A stretch of DNA of 15,368 nt from UBA647 sp964400545 (lineage in GTDB: Bacteria; Acidobacteriota; Aminicenantia; UBA2199), in assembly GCA_964400545.1 (NCBI GenBank), contig CAYNUG010000042.1:1-15368 (forward strand), written 5' to 3'. The notes under the pieces are model-generated. The model worked only from the letters and a program-made list of their open reading frames with translations, had not been told where the DNA came from and made no database searches. This document shows positions 1 through 7,284 of this stretch, piece after piece (position 1 is the first letter of the stretch; each line of letters opens with the position of its first letter). A program made the position numbers and the translations under genes.

Positions 1-45
1 CCCCTTGGTCAGATATCTTGTCGCAATAAAAAGTTCAAATTTCAT
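1..45 (-). CDS. LolC/LolE-like ABC transporter permease, N-terminal fragment
   Basis: Only the first 15 codons are in the window, reading MKFELFIATRYLTKG before the edge. The pattern (F/Y)ELFIAxRYL is the characteristic opening of LolC/LolE permeases, inner-membrane subunits of the LolCDE complex that releases lipoproteins towards the outer membrane. The ATG overlaps the lysS stop as ATGA, so translation is probably coupled to lysS. From general knowledge, lysS followed by lolC and lolD is a recurrent order in several Gram-negative lineages, which supports the call. Membrane segments and the FtsX-like domain would lie outside the window. Other FtsX-type permeases can begin similarly, so the exact subfamily is uncertain. 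Confidence 0.55.
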   Translation of the reverse strand, partial: MKFELFIATRYLTKG

Positions 46-1514
46 TCTTTTGGGCGTAGTGTCGGGAATAGAATGACCTCTTTGATATTTTCAGCACCTG
101 TGTAAAGCATAACGAGTCTGTCAATACCGATTCCTTCACCAGCAGCCGGAGCCATTCCATGCTCGAGAGCTTTAAGAAACTCATTGTCAACGGTCTGGGC
201 TTCATCATCACCCTTTTCCCTGTCCTTCACCTGAGATTCAAATCTTCTCCTCTGTTCAACCGGATCGTTTAATTCAGAGAATCCGTTTGCGATCTCCATC
301 CCTCCAATAAAAAGTTCAAATCTTTCTGTTTCGCGTTTGTCAAGTCGGGATTCTTTCGAGAGAGGTGAAATTGCCTTCGGATAATTTGTAACAAATGTAG
401 GCTCAATAAGATGCTCTTCTACGTAATGATCGAACATCAGGTCAAGCATCTTCCCGAAAGTGGGCGGAATATCATCTTCATTGAAATTATCCTTAATAAA
501 ATTCAGCAATTTATTCTCATCCCATAGATCCTCAACCGGGATTCCTGATTTTTCAGAGATCAGTTCCATATATCCTGCTTTTCTGAATGGAGGTTTCATT
601 GATATCTTTTTTTCCTGGAATTCGATCATGGTACCGGCAAGTATTTTATCGTTCAATACAGAGAACAAATCTTCTGTTAACTTCATATAATGGTTGAAAT
701 CTTTATACAATTCATAAAATTCCAGCATTGTAAATTCAGGATTATGCATAAGCGAGATCCCTTCATTCCTGAAATTTCTGTTTATTTCAAAAATTTTTGA
801 CATTCCTCCGACAAGAAGTCTTTTGAGATAAAGTTCAGGAGCTATCCTTAGATAGAGGTCTGTATTAAGTGAATTGTGATGAGTAATAAAAGGTTTCGCA
901 GATGCACCACCCGGGATCGGATGCATCATCGGTGTTTCCACTTCCACATAATCTTTGTCGTAAAAGAACATTCTTATGTATTGTATTATCTCAGATCTGA
1001 TCTTGACTATCTTCCTGCTGTTCTCATTTACTATAAGATCAAGATATCTCTGCCGGAATCTTAATTCTTTATCCTGAAGTCCGTGCCATTTTTCCGGAAG
1101 AGGATGGAGTGATTTTGAAAGGAATTTCAAATCTGAAATCAGAATGGTTAGTTCTTCACTTCGGGTTTTGAACAACGTTCCTATAATACCTATAATATCC
1201 GCAATATCAAGAAGCTTGAAGAGTGCAAATGTTTCTTCGCTAACCATATCTTTCCTTATATATATTTGTAGTTTTTCTTCTCCGTCAAAGATGTGTAGAA
1301 ATGCACTTTTGCCCATTTTTCTAACTGCGATAATTCTTCCGGCAATTTTTACTTCTATTTTCTTTTCTTCTAACTCATCGCGATTAAGATCGGAATATTT
1401 TCTCCTGATATCTGATAGCTTATCCTGAACATCAAATTCATACGGGTAACAGTCAATACCGAGTTCTTCAATTTTCTTAATTTTTTCAAGTCTTATTTTT
1501 GTATGATCTTCCAT
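42..1514 (-). CDS. lysS: Lysyl-tRNA synthetase, class II
   Basis: Cytoplasmic enzyme that charges tRNA-Lys with lysine using ATP. The 490-residue length is normal for bacterial class II LysRS. In order: an N-terminal OB-fold anticodon-binding domain (about residues 50-150, including VKIAGRI and AFLHIFD), class II motif 1 (YVEVETPMM followed by IPGGASAKPF), motif 2 (FEINRNFRNEG, then HNPEFTMLEFYE) and motif 3 near the C terminus (GIGIDRLVML). The start is set by GAGG eight bases upstream of the ATG, inside the 11-base gap after the transglutaminase-like gene. The stop overlaps the next start by four bases. It lies late in the tldD-led operon. No anomaly seen. Confidence 0.98.
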   Translation of the reverse strand: MEDHTKIRLEKIKKIEELGIDCYPYEFDVQDKLSDIRRKYSDLNRDELEEKKIEVKIAGRIIAVRKMGKSAFLHIFDGEEKLQIYIRKDMVSEETFALFKLLDIADIIGIIGTLFKTRSEELTILISDLKFLSKSLHPLPEKWHGLQDKELRFRQRYLDLIVNENSRKIVKIRSEIIQYIRMFFYDKDYVEVETPMMHPIPGGASAKPFITHHNSLNTDLYLRIAPELYLKRLLVGGMSKIFEINRNFRNEGISLMHNPEFTMLEFYELYKDFNHYMKLTEDLFSVLNDKILAGTMIEFQEKKISMKPPFRKAGYMELISEKSGIPVEDLWDENKLLNFIKDNFNEDDIPPTFGKMLDLMFDHYVEEHLIEPTFVTNYPKAISPLSKESRLDKRETERFELFIGGMEIANGFSELNDPVEQRRRFESQVKDREKGDDEAQTVDNEFLKALEHGMAPAAGEGIGIDRLVMLYTGAENIKEVILFPTLRPKE

Positions 1515-1525
1515 AGCATTACCTC

Positions 1526-2209
1526 TTAATTTTCAAGTTTTTTTCCTTTTTTAAGGATATTTATTTTAAATTTTCGAATAGTTTTAAAATCACTGTCCGG
1601 CCGTACTATAATATAATTTGCCTTAAATCCCTGGTATTGAGGGTCATAGAAGAACGAAGTGGCATCAGGAAGAAGAAGCTCAAGCCACCTGTGCGGAACC
1701 GGATCATAAGAACCTTTCTTCTTATTTTTCAGGTAAAATCCGCTTATGAATCTACTTTTGATATTTACAAGTTCCAGAAGTTCTTTTACGAGTGCTGAAT
1801 ACCCGATACAATTTGTTTTTTTGTATACAACGACTTCTTCAGGTTCTTTGAAAGGACTGTCTCCCCAGTATTTAATATTATCCTTCAGATAAAATGAAAT
1901 ATTCATCATATAGGTTCTAAGGGTCATATTTTCATTGAACAATTCATTAAAAGTATCATTAACATATTTCCCTACAGTTTTGAGTTTGGTAAGGTTTTGA
2001 AACAATCTGTGATTCAGATTCATATCAAGATAATTAGAGTTCTCAATAAGGATATTCACCTCTTTTCCATTAATCTCAACGTTTTGGGAAAAATTTTCAT
2101 TTTCAAAATCGGGAAAAATTGAATTTTGTTCTGTGATTAGCTTAACATCGATCTGTTCCACATGTCTTGATGGAAAGAAAAGTAGTAAAAATAGAAGGAT
2201 ATATTTCAT
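1526..2209 (-). CDS. Exported transglutaminase-like (papain-fold) protein
   Basis: 227 residues. The N terminus has a single charged residue and a long hydrophobic run (MKYILLFLLLFF), which looks like a Sec signal sequence; no lipobox cysteine follows, so the protein is probably periplasmic or stays anchored by this segment. The second half fits the transglutaminase-like core: Cys134 in TNCIGYSALVKELL, His173 in PHRWLELLLPD and Asp189 in FFYDPQYQGF, the expected order and spacing of a Cys-His-Asp triad. Members of this superfamily act as proteases, amidases or cross-linking enzymes; the substrate cannot be deduced here. The first 120 residues match nothing I recognise. The start overlaps the nusB stop (ATGA), so expression follows nusB. 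Housekeeping genes flank it, which says little about its role. Confidence 0.8.
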   Translation of the reverse strand: MKYILLFLLLFFPSRHVEQIDVKLITEQNSIFPDFENENFSQNVEINGKEVNILIENSNYLDMNLNHRLFQNLTKLKTVGKYVNDTFNELFNENMTLRTYMMNISFYLKDNIKYWGDSPFKEPEEVVVYKKTNCIGYSALVKELLELVNIKSRFISGFYLKNKKKGSYDPVPHRWLELLLPDATSFFYDPQYQGFKANYIIVRPDSDFKTIRKFKINILKKGKKLEN

Positions 2210-2607
2210 TCGATAACCTTATCAAGAACGGCGTTAATGATCTTAAATGATTCATCTCCACCGTATTTTTTTGCAATTCTTACAATATCATCAATGACTA
2301 TCACTTTGTTACCTGTTTTCATGGTTTCGGCTATTCCCATCCTTATAAGATTTCTGTCTATTGGTGTCAGTCTCTCTATCCTCCATCCTATAAGATCATT
2401 TGAAATTCTCTGATCTATGACTTCCCGCTCTTTAATTATTATACCAATTATATCTGTGATGAACTCCATCTCAACTTCATTTATATCTTTAAAAAAGTTT
2501 TTATTAGTTGCAATTATCTCTTTAGGAGAAATATCAAATTGATCTAATATGTCAATCTGGTAAAGTAGTTTTAAAATAACTTCTCTACTGTACTTAACAC
2601 GGAACAT
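2206..2607 (-). CDS. nusB: Transcription antitermination protein NusB
   Basis: Small helical RNA-binding protein that, with NusE (S10), binds boxA RNA and supports antitermination on rRNA operons. The length of 133 residues is typical. The N-terminal helix (REVILKLLYQIDIL) and the C-terminal half (WRIERLTPIDRNLIRMGIAE, then IDDIVRIAKKYGGDESFKIINAVLDKVI) match the NusB pattern. It follows ribH after 8 bases, a very common bacterial pairing (ribH-nusB), which reinforces both calls. The ribosome binding site before the ATG is weak, suggesting re-initiation after ribH. Its stop overlaps the start of the transglutaminase-like gene. Confidence 0.95.
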   Translation of the reverse strand: MFRVKYSREVILKLLYQIDILDQFDISPKEIIATNKNFFKDINEVEMEFITDIIGIIIKEREVIDQRISNDLIGWRIERLTPIDRNLIRMGIAETMKTGNKVIVIDDIVRIAKKYGGDESFKIINAVLDKVIE

Positions 2608-2615
2608 TACAAATC

Positions 2616-3083
2616 TTAGATTTCCGCATCTTTAAAAAGGTTGAGAAGTTCGATCGCTGCCTGAGCAGCTGAAAATCCTTTGTTGCCCATCTTATTTCCT
2701 GCCCTTTCTATAGCTTGTTCAGTGTTGTCTGCAGTAATAATTCCGTATGATATCGGTTTCTTAAATTCAAGGTTCAGAAGCGCTATTCCCTTTGTGACTT
2801 CGCTGGCAACGAAATCAAAGTGGGGTGTTTCTCCTCTTATTACGGTTCCAAGACATATAACTGCATCATATTTTTCTTTTTCTGCACATTTTTTTGCAAC
2901 AAGAGGAATTTCAAAAGCGCCAGGTACTTTAATAATATCAATCTCATCTTTTTTTGCGCCACTTCTGAGCAGAGCATCAACTGCACCTTCCTGAAGTTTT
3001 TCCGTTACAAAGTTATTAAATCTGGATACAACAAGAGCATATTTATATCCCTTTGAAATCAATTCACCTTTATACTCTTTCAT
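2616..3083 (-). CDS. ribH: 6,7-dimethyl-8-ribityllumazine synthase
   Basis: Penultimate enzyme of riboflavin synthesis: it condenses 5-amino-6-ribitylamino-uracil with 3,4-dihydroxy-2-butanone 4-phosphate. Family marks are ALVVSRFNNFVTEKL at the N terminus, the strand/loop VPGAFEIPLVAKK, the catalytic-histidine segment GTVIRGETPHFDFVA, and the C-terminal GNKGFSAAQAAIELLNL. I place the start at the ATG at 3083 because a strong AGGAGAG lies five bases before it. An upstream in-frame ATG at 3122 would add 13 residues, lacks such a site and exceeds the usual length of about 155. No other riboflavin gene is in the window and there is no room for an FMN riboswitch upstream. Confidence 0.96.
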   Translation of the reverse strand: MKEYKGELISKGYKYALVVSRFNNFVTEKLQEGAVDALLRSGAKKDEIDIIKVPGAFEIPLVAKKCAEKEKYDAVICLGTVIRGETPHFDFVASEVTKGIALLNLEFKKPISYGIITADNTEQAIERAGNKMGNKGFSAAQAAIELLNLFKDAEI

Positions 3084-3151
3084 AAAACTCTCCTGGATAG
3101 GAAAATAACCCATAGAAGCCAATATGTCAAGTGATACCGCCTCTTTCGGGC
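3084..3151 (-). promoter_or_regulatory. tldE-ribH gap with possible internal promoter
   Basis: On the minus strand this 68-base gap has TTGACA (3130-3125), 17 bases, then TATTTT (3107-3102), and ends with the ribH Shine-Dalgarno AGGAGAG. It could be a secondary sigma-70-type promoter for ribH and the genes after it. The caution is that the predicted transcription start would fall about 12 bases before the ATG, leaving an unusually short leader, and the -10 matches only four of six consensus bases. Confidence 0.35.
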
Positions 3152-4474
3152 TTATCTGCCACTAAAATGTATATTCGGGAACATAAGCGAAGGTGTTCTC
3201 CATGAAGAATATGGATAAGGGTCGTTTCCAACTTCTTCAAGTTTTTTCCACAATTCAGCAATGTTTCCGGTAATATTCATTTCATTAACTGGTTTAGTCA
3301 ACACCCCTTTCTCTATCAAAATCCCCATAATTCCATAAGAAAAATCACCGGTAGCAGGATTTGAATTTCCTCCGATGAAGTTAGTTACAAGAATTCCTTT
3401 ATCGATATCTTTAATGATATCTTCCTGGGATCTTTCTCCGTTCTCAAATACAAGATTTGAAGATGAACCTGTATTCGGTTCTATCCCGAGTTTTTTTCCG
3501 TAATAATTATCAATATAGTATTCTTTAAGTATTCCGTTCTTAATGATTGTTCTCTTTTTTGAAGTTATCCCTTCACCATCAAATAGTCTTGAACCGAGTC
3601 CTTCGGGAATGAAAGGATCATCAATAATTGAAAGTTTTTCCGAGCCTATCTTTTTCCCGATCTTTCCTTCCATGAACGATCTTTTTTGTTGAATTGCACT
3701 TGCACTCATTGGTCCATAGAGTGCATTTAGAAGTTTTCCGGCTGATCTGTTCTCGACGATCATGTCGAAGTTACCCGAACTTATCTTGCTTTGCCCAATC
3801 TTTCTTAATGCATAGTCTACTGCTTTTTTGCCGAGAATTTCTGGAGGAGGAAGTTTTTTGAAAAATCTCGAGTTGGAATAATAGTAATCTTCAGGCCTGC
3901 CTTTATCTCCATCCTTCACGGTTGCTTCGGCACCACAGGAAAAACTTGTCGATGTCCTTTCTCCGGTAAACCCGTTAGAATTTACAAGAACTGATTCCGA
4001 AAATGTATCTGAATATCCTGCTGTAACGCTTATAAGTTTATCTGATCTTCCTTTTGCTGCTGATTCTATCTCCTCAGATATCTTTACTTTCCTGTCTGTA
4101 TCAATGTTAATGTATTCAGGATCATACAGTTTCAGGTCGATGTTTTCCCTTCCCTTATAAAATTTTTCTTCCGGTAGTGACCTGAATTTATCTTTACTGA
4201 GATATCTGGTCATTGCAATAGTTTTTTCAATGAACTTTTCAAGGTTTTTCCTCTCCAGATTATTTGTACCGTGACTGGAATATTTATTTTCTACATAAAG
4301 GTTTAGGCTAAGTGAGTTCTGTGTGGATTCCTTAAGTTTTTCTATTTTGCCGTCTCTGTATTCAATTTCGATCTTTCTGCTGTTTGATATAAATACTGAA
4401 GACTGATCTGCTCCCATTTCCCTGGTTTTAGTTGAAACCCATTCTGCAAGTTCGGTTCTTTTTTTCCTCTCCAT
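3152..4474 (-). CDS. tldE: TldE/PmbA-family protein (metalloprotease partner subunit)
   Basis: 440 residues, close to the usual PmbA length. Members form a heterodimer with TldD; the dimer is a cytoplasmic peptidase known in E. coli for microcin B17 maturation and CcdA degradation. This subunit lacks the HExxxH zinc motif, as expected for TldE. Recognisable parts are the N-terminal half (SSVFISNSRKIEIEYRDGKIE) and the C-terminal beta domain with SNPATGDFSYG and LTKPVNEMNITGNI, which parallels the TldD C terminus and shows the shared fold. The ATG lies one base after the tldD stop, with GGAGG inside the end of tldD about 11 bases upstream, so the two subunits are probably made in step. Confidence 0.92.
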   Translation of the reverse strand: MERKKRTELAEWVSTKTREMGADQSSVFISNSRKIEIEYRDGKIEKLKESTQNSLSLNLYVENKYSSHGTNNLERKNLEKFIEKTIAMTRYLSKDKFRSLPEEKFYKGRENIDLKLYDPEYINIDTDRKVKISEEIESAAKGRSDKLISVTAGYSDTFSESVLVNSNGFTGERTSTSFSCGAEATVKDGDKGRPEDYYYSNSRFFKKLPPPEILGKKAVDYALRKIGQSKISSGNFDMIVENRSAGKLLNALYGPMSASAIQQKRSFMEGKIGKKIGSEKLSIIDDPFIPEGLGSRLFDGEGITSKKRTIIKNGILKEYYIDNYYGKKLGIEPNTGSSSNLVFENGERSQEDIIKDIDKGILVTNFIGGNSNPATGDFSYGIMGILIEKGVLTKPVNEMNITGNIAELWKKLEEVGNDPYPYSSWRTPSLMFPNIHFSGR

Positions 4475-4475
4475 A

Positions 4476-5990
4476 TTATTTTATTCCTCCGACAGTGATT
4501 GATGAAACTTTAATAGTAGGTAGTCCCATTGAGACCGGAACACTCTGGCCGTTCTTCCCGCAGGTCCATCCCCCTTCAGCCATTTTAAAGTCATCTCCAA
4601 CCATATTGATCTTTTTCAGGATATCAGGTCCGTTCCCAATTATATTTATGTCTTTTACCGGTTTTGTAAGTTTCCCATCTTCTATCAGGAACCCTGATTT
4701 AACATAGAATGTGAAATCTCCAGCGCCGATGTATACTTCGCCGTTTGTAAATGTTTCTGCAAAGAGCCCTTTTTTAACGCTTTTGATTATTTCTTCATTT
4801 TTGTGAGGGCCAGGGAGCATAAATGTATTTCTCATTCTTGGCATCGGGGCAAATCTGAATGACTGCCTCCTCCCGTTACCGGTTGGCTTAACTTTGTAAA
4901 ACTTTGCACTTATACGATCGTGAAGGTAACCTTCAAGTATCCCGTCCCTTACCAGAAATGTTCTTTGTGATCCGATATTCTCGTCATCAATATTAATAGA
5001 TCCTCTAACTCCCGGATTTGTTCCATCATCTACTATTGAAACTATCTTTTCTGCAACCGGTTTGTTTATCTTATCCGCAAAAATTGAAACTTTCTTTCTG
5101 TTGAAATCAGCTTCCATTCCATGACCGATCGCTTCATGGAGAAGTATTCCTGAACTTCCAGCGGCTAATACAACCTCCATTTCACCTCCTTTCGGTTTTA
5201 CTGCATTGAATAATGAAACAGTTCTTTTTACAGTTTCTTCAGCTAGTTGATCTATTCTCGCCGGAGTGAAGAACTCTATTCCGTCCCTTGCGGAAAGGGA
5301 GAATGAATTATTTTCTTTTTTTCCGTTTTCTTCTGCGGAGCAGGATACATAGGAGAGTACCATCGGCTGATAATCGTAAGAGATAGATCCGTCTGAGGAT
5401 GCTTCAAGAATATATGAACTTTGATCAATGAACCATATCGAAGATTTTATTACCCTTTTATCCAGAGAAAAGATCTTGTCATTTATTTTCTGAAGATAGG
5501 GGATCTTTTTGTCTATCCTGACATCTTCCCACATAGTTTTAACTGGATAGTAATTTTCGGGAATTACCAATTTCAGGTCTACCGAAGGAACCTTTCTTGT
5601 CCCCTGTGCAATGTTTGCAGCAGTCTTTGCTGCCCGGCTCATGGCTTTCGGGGACAAATCTTCAGTAAAAGAGTATCCTGTCTGATCTCCTTTGATCACT
5701 CTGATACCGACTCCGAAATCAATATTCGAATAAGCTCTGTCAACCAGATTGTCTTCAAGTCCGATGTAGTTACTGATAGTGTGTTGAAAATATACATCAC
5801 AAAAATCTCCTCCATATGAAAGAGCAGTGGAAAAGATATCTCTGATCATTTTTTCATCTACACCGAAATGAGAATAGTATTCTCCCAATTTCGATGACCC
5901 TGATATTGCATCACCAAAAGCTGAACCTACGTTGTTACCGAAAAATAAAGGTATTGAAGTTGAAGCATTCCCTTTCTTCTTTATTGACAT
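4476..5990 (-). CDS. tldD: Zinc metalloprotease TldD
   Basis: Catalytic subunit of the TldD/TldE heterodimeric peptidase. It carries the diagnostic HExxxH motif (HEAIGH; zinc-binding His285 and His290, catalytic Glu286) and, near the C terminus, a cysteine (about residue 477, in GGWTCGKNGQS) at the position of the third zinc ligand in E. coli TldD. YGGDFCDVYFQ and the closing TIKVSSITVGG are also typical. I choose ATG 5990 (504 residues): AGGAGAG lies five bases upstream, whereas a GTG at 5996 would abut that site. The protein has some 25-30 extra residues at the N terminus compared with E. coli TldD, rich in Ser, Gly and Asn, with no clear secretion signal. It is the first gene of the leftward operon. 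Confidence 0.95.
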   Translation of the reverse strand: MSIKKKGNASTSIPLFFGNNVGSAFGDAISGSSKLGEYYSHFGVDEKMIRDIFSTALSYGGDFCDVYFQHTISNYIGLEDNLVDRAYSNIDFGVGIRVIKGDQTGYSFTEDLSPKAMSRAAKTAANIAQGTRKVPSVDLKLVIPENYYPVKTMWEDVRIDKKIPYLQKINDKIFSLDKRVIKSSIWFIDQSSYILEASSDGSISYDYQPMVLSYVSCSAEENGKKENNSFSLSARDGIEFFTPARIDQLAEETVKRTVSLFNAVKPKGGEMEVVLAAGSSGILLHEAIGHGMEADFNRKKVSIFADKINKPVAEKIVSIVDDGTNPGVRGSINIDDENIGSQRTFLVRDGILEGYLHDRISAKFYKVKPTGNGRRQSFRFAPMPRMRNTFMLPGPHKNEEIIKSVKKGLFAETFTNGEVYIGAGDFTFYVKSGFLIEDGKLTKPVKDINIIGNGPDILKKINMVGDDFKMAEGGWTCGKNGQSVPVSMGLPTIKVSSITVGGIK

Positions 5991-6026
5991 TAACACTCTC
6001 CTGTTTCTCAGTTATTCTACTTACTT

Positions 6027-6055
6027 ATTATAACGTATTTGACACTTCTATTAGA
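6027..6055 (-). promoter_or_regulatory. Candidate promoter for the tldD-led operon
   Basis: A perfect TATAAT reads on the minus strand at 6032-6027, 37 bases before the tldD ATG. No good -35 lies at standard spacing (about three of six matches near 6050-6055). It overlaps head-on with the alr promoter candidate, so the two divergent units may compete for polymerase. Confidence 0.5.
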
Positions 6056-6066
6056 AATTTTATTTT
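6039..6066 (+). promoter_or_regulatory. Candidate alr promoter
   Basis: A perfect TTGACA (6039-6044) is followed after 16 bases by TATTTT (6061-6066), four of six matches to the -10 consensus. This predicts a leader of about 90 bases before the alr ATG. The rest of the leader is A/T-rich; two ATTTTAC repeats 11 bases apart (6062-6068 and 6073-6079) overlap and follow the -10. Confidence 0.45.
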
Positions 6067-6162
6067 ACTATTATTTTACCTGAAAAAATTATCGTTATTG
6101 GTCTTAAAGGTCCGGTATGGTAAATAAACTAAAAAAGAGATAAAATTATATTAAGGCATAAA

Positions 6163-7284
6163 ATGAAATCGTGGATAGAAATTAATTCAAAAAATTTAAA
6201 GCATAATCTCGCATTGTTCAGGAAATTAGCAAAAGGAAGAAAAATATTATTTGCCGTTAAAGCAAATGCCTATGGTCATGGGTTAAGGGAAGTTATCTCT
6301 GTAACAAAAGATGTAAAAACTTTCGAATATTATGGGGTAGATTCACTTTCCGAAGCCCTCGAAGTGAAAAAAATTGATGACGGGAAAAGGATTCTTGTTC
6401 TTGGATGGCTCGATGAAAAAGAACTACCGATTGCAATTTCATCAGGGATAGAATTTGTTATCCCTTCGATCGAATTTTTTAAAAGATCTGAGAAAATAGC
6501 TTCGAAAATCGGAGCCAGGGGGAAAGCACATCTTAAAGTTGAAACCGGTACATCAAGACTTGGAATTAAACCGGAGGAACTTTTTAGTTATTTGAACAAC
6601 AGAAGATCTGATGCTATTGATGTTCTCGGAATTTATTCCCATTTCGCTGATATCGAAGATACAACCGATCATTCATATGCAATGGATCAGTTGAACAGAT
6701 TCAAAGATCTTTTATCTAAAATTGATACAGAAGGTATGATACGCCATTTTTCCTGTTCGGCTTCGACTCTCCTTTTTCCGGAAACATATTTTGACATGAT
6801 CCGGGTAGGAATCTCGGCATACGGATTCTGGCCTTCAAAACAGACTTATGTATCGTTTGCAGAAAAGAACGGAAAAAGTCTTGATTTAAGGCCAGTTCTG
6901 AGTATGAGATCAAAGGTTGCTCAGGTTAAAGAACTTGAAAGTGGGACTCCTGTCAGTTACGGTCTCACTTATAAAACTTTTGACAGGTCGGTAATAATTG
7001 TAGTACCGGTTGGATATTACGATGGTTATGACAGGAAATTGTCTAATGTTTCAAATGTCATAGTCAACGGTAGAACAGCGCCTGTAAGAGGAAGGGTTTG
7101 TATGAATATGTTCATGGCGGAAGTAACACATATTGACAATGTATCTGAAGGTGATACTGTAACTCTGATAGGGAAAGACGGGAAGGAAGAGATCATTGTT
7201 GACAGTCTGGCAGAACTTGCAGGAACAATAAATTATGAATTTGTTTCCCGTCTAAATCCTCTTTTACCGAGAATTATAGTCTGA
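6163..7284 (+). CDS. alr: Alanine racemase
   Basis: PLP-dependent enzyme that interconverts L- and D-alanine for peptidoglycan precursors. 373 residues is a normal length. Lys33 in FAVKANAYGHG is the PLP lysine; Lys125 in HLKVETG matches the usually carbamylated lysine; Arg132 in TSRLG is the pyridine-nitrogen arginine; Tyr266 in VSYGLTY is the second catalytic base. The substrate-pocket motif, usually GRVCMD, reads GRVCMN with Asn315 for Asp, the one departure I see. A modest AAGG lies eight bases before the ATG. It is a single-gene unit with its own promoter region; its last 21 bases overlap the kinase gene on the opposite strand. Confidence 0.95.
   Translation: MKSWIEINSKNLKHNLALFRKLAKGRKILFAVKANAYGHGLREVISVTKDVKTFEYYGVDSLSEALEVKKIDDGKRILVLGWLDEKELPIAISSGIEFVIPSIEFFKRSEKIASKIGARGKAHLKVETGTSRLGIKPEELFSYLNNRRSDAIDVLGIYSHFADIEDTTDHSYAMDQLNRFKDLLSKIDTEGMIRHFSCSASTLLFPETYFDMIRVGISAYGFWPSKQTYVSFAEKNGKSLDLRPVLSMRSKVAQVKELESGTPVSYGLTYKTFDRSVIIVVPVGYYDGYDRKLSNVSNVIVNGRTAPVRGRVCMNMFMAEVTHIDNVSEGDTVTLIGKDGKEEIIVDSLAELAGTINYEFVSRLNPLLPRIIV

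Noticed and set aside
1725..1738. A third copy of the TTTTACCTGAAAAA motif as a regulatory site.
   Set aside because: It lies inside a coding region, is explained by ordinary Phe-Tyr-Leu-Lys codons and has no promoter nearby.
3084..3122. A ribH start 13 codons upstream at 3122.
   Set aside because: A strong AGGAGAG sits just before the ATG at 3083, and the shorter protein matches normal lumazine synthase length.
3084..3151. An FMN riboswitch upstream of ribH.
   Set aside because: The gap is only 68 bases and lacks the conserved RFN helices, too short for the element.
5421..5819. A 132-codon open frame on the plus strand inside tldD.
   Set aside because: It lies wholly antisense to a confidently identified gene, has no ribosome binding site and resembles no family.
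5991..5996. A GTG start for tldD at 5996.
   Set aside because: It would directly abut the Shine-Dalgarno; the ATG at 5990 has ideal spacing.
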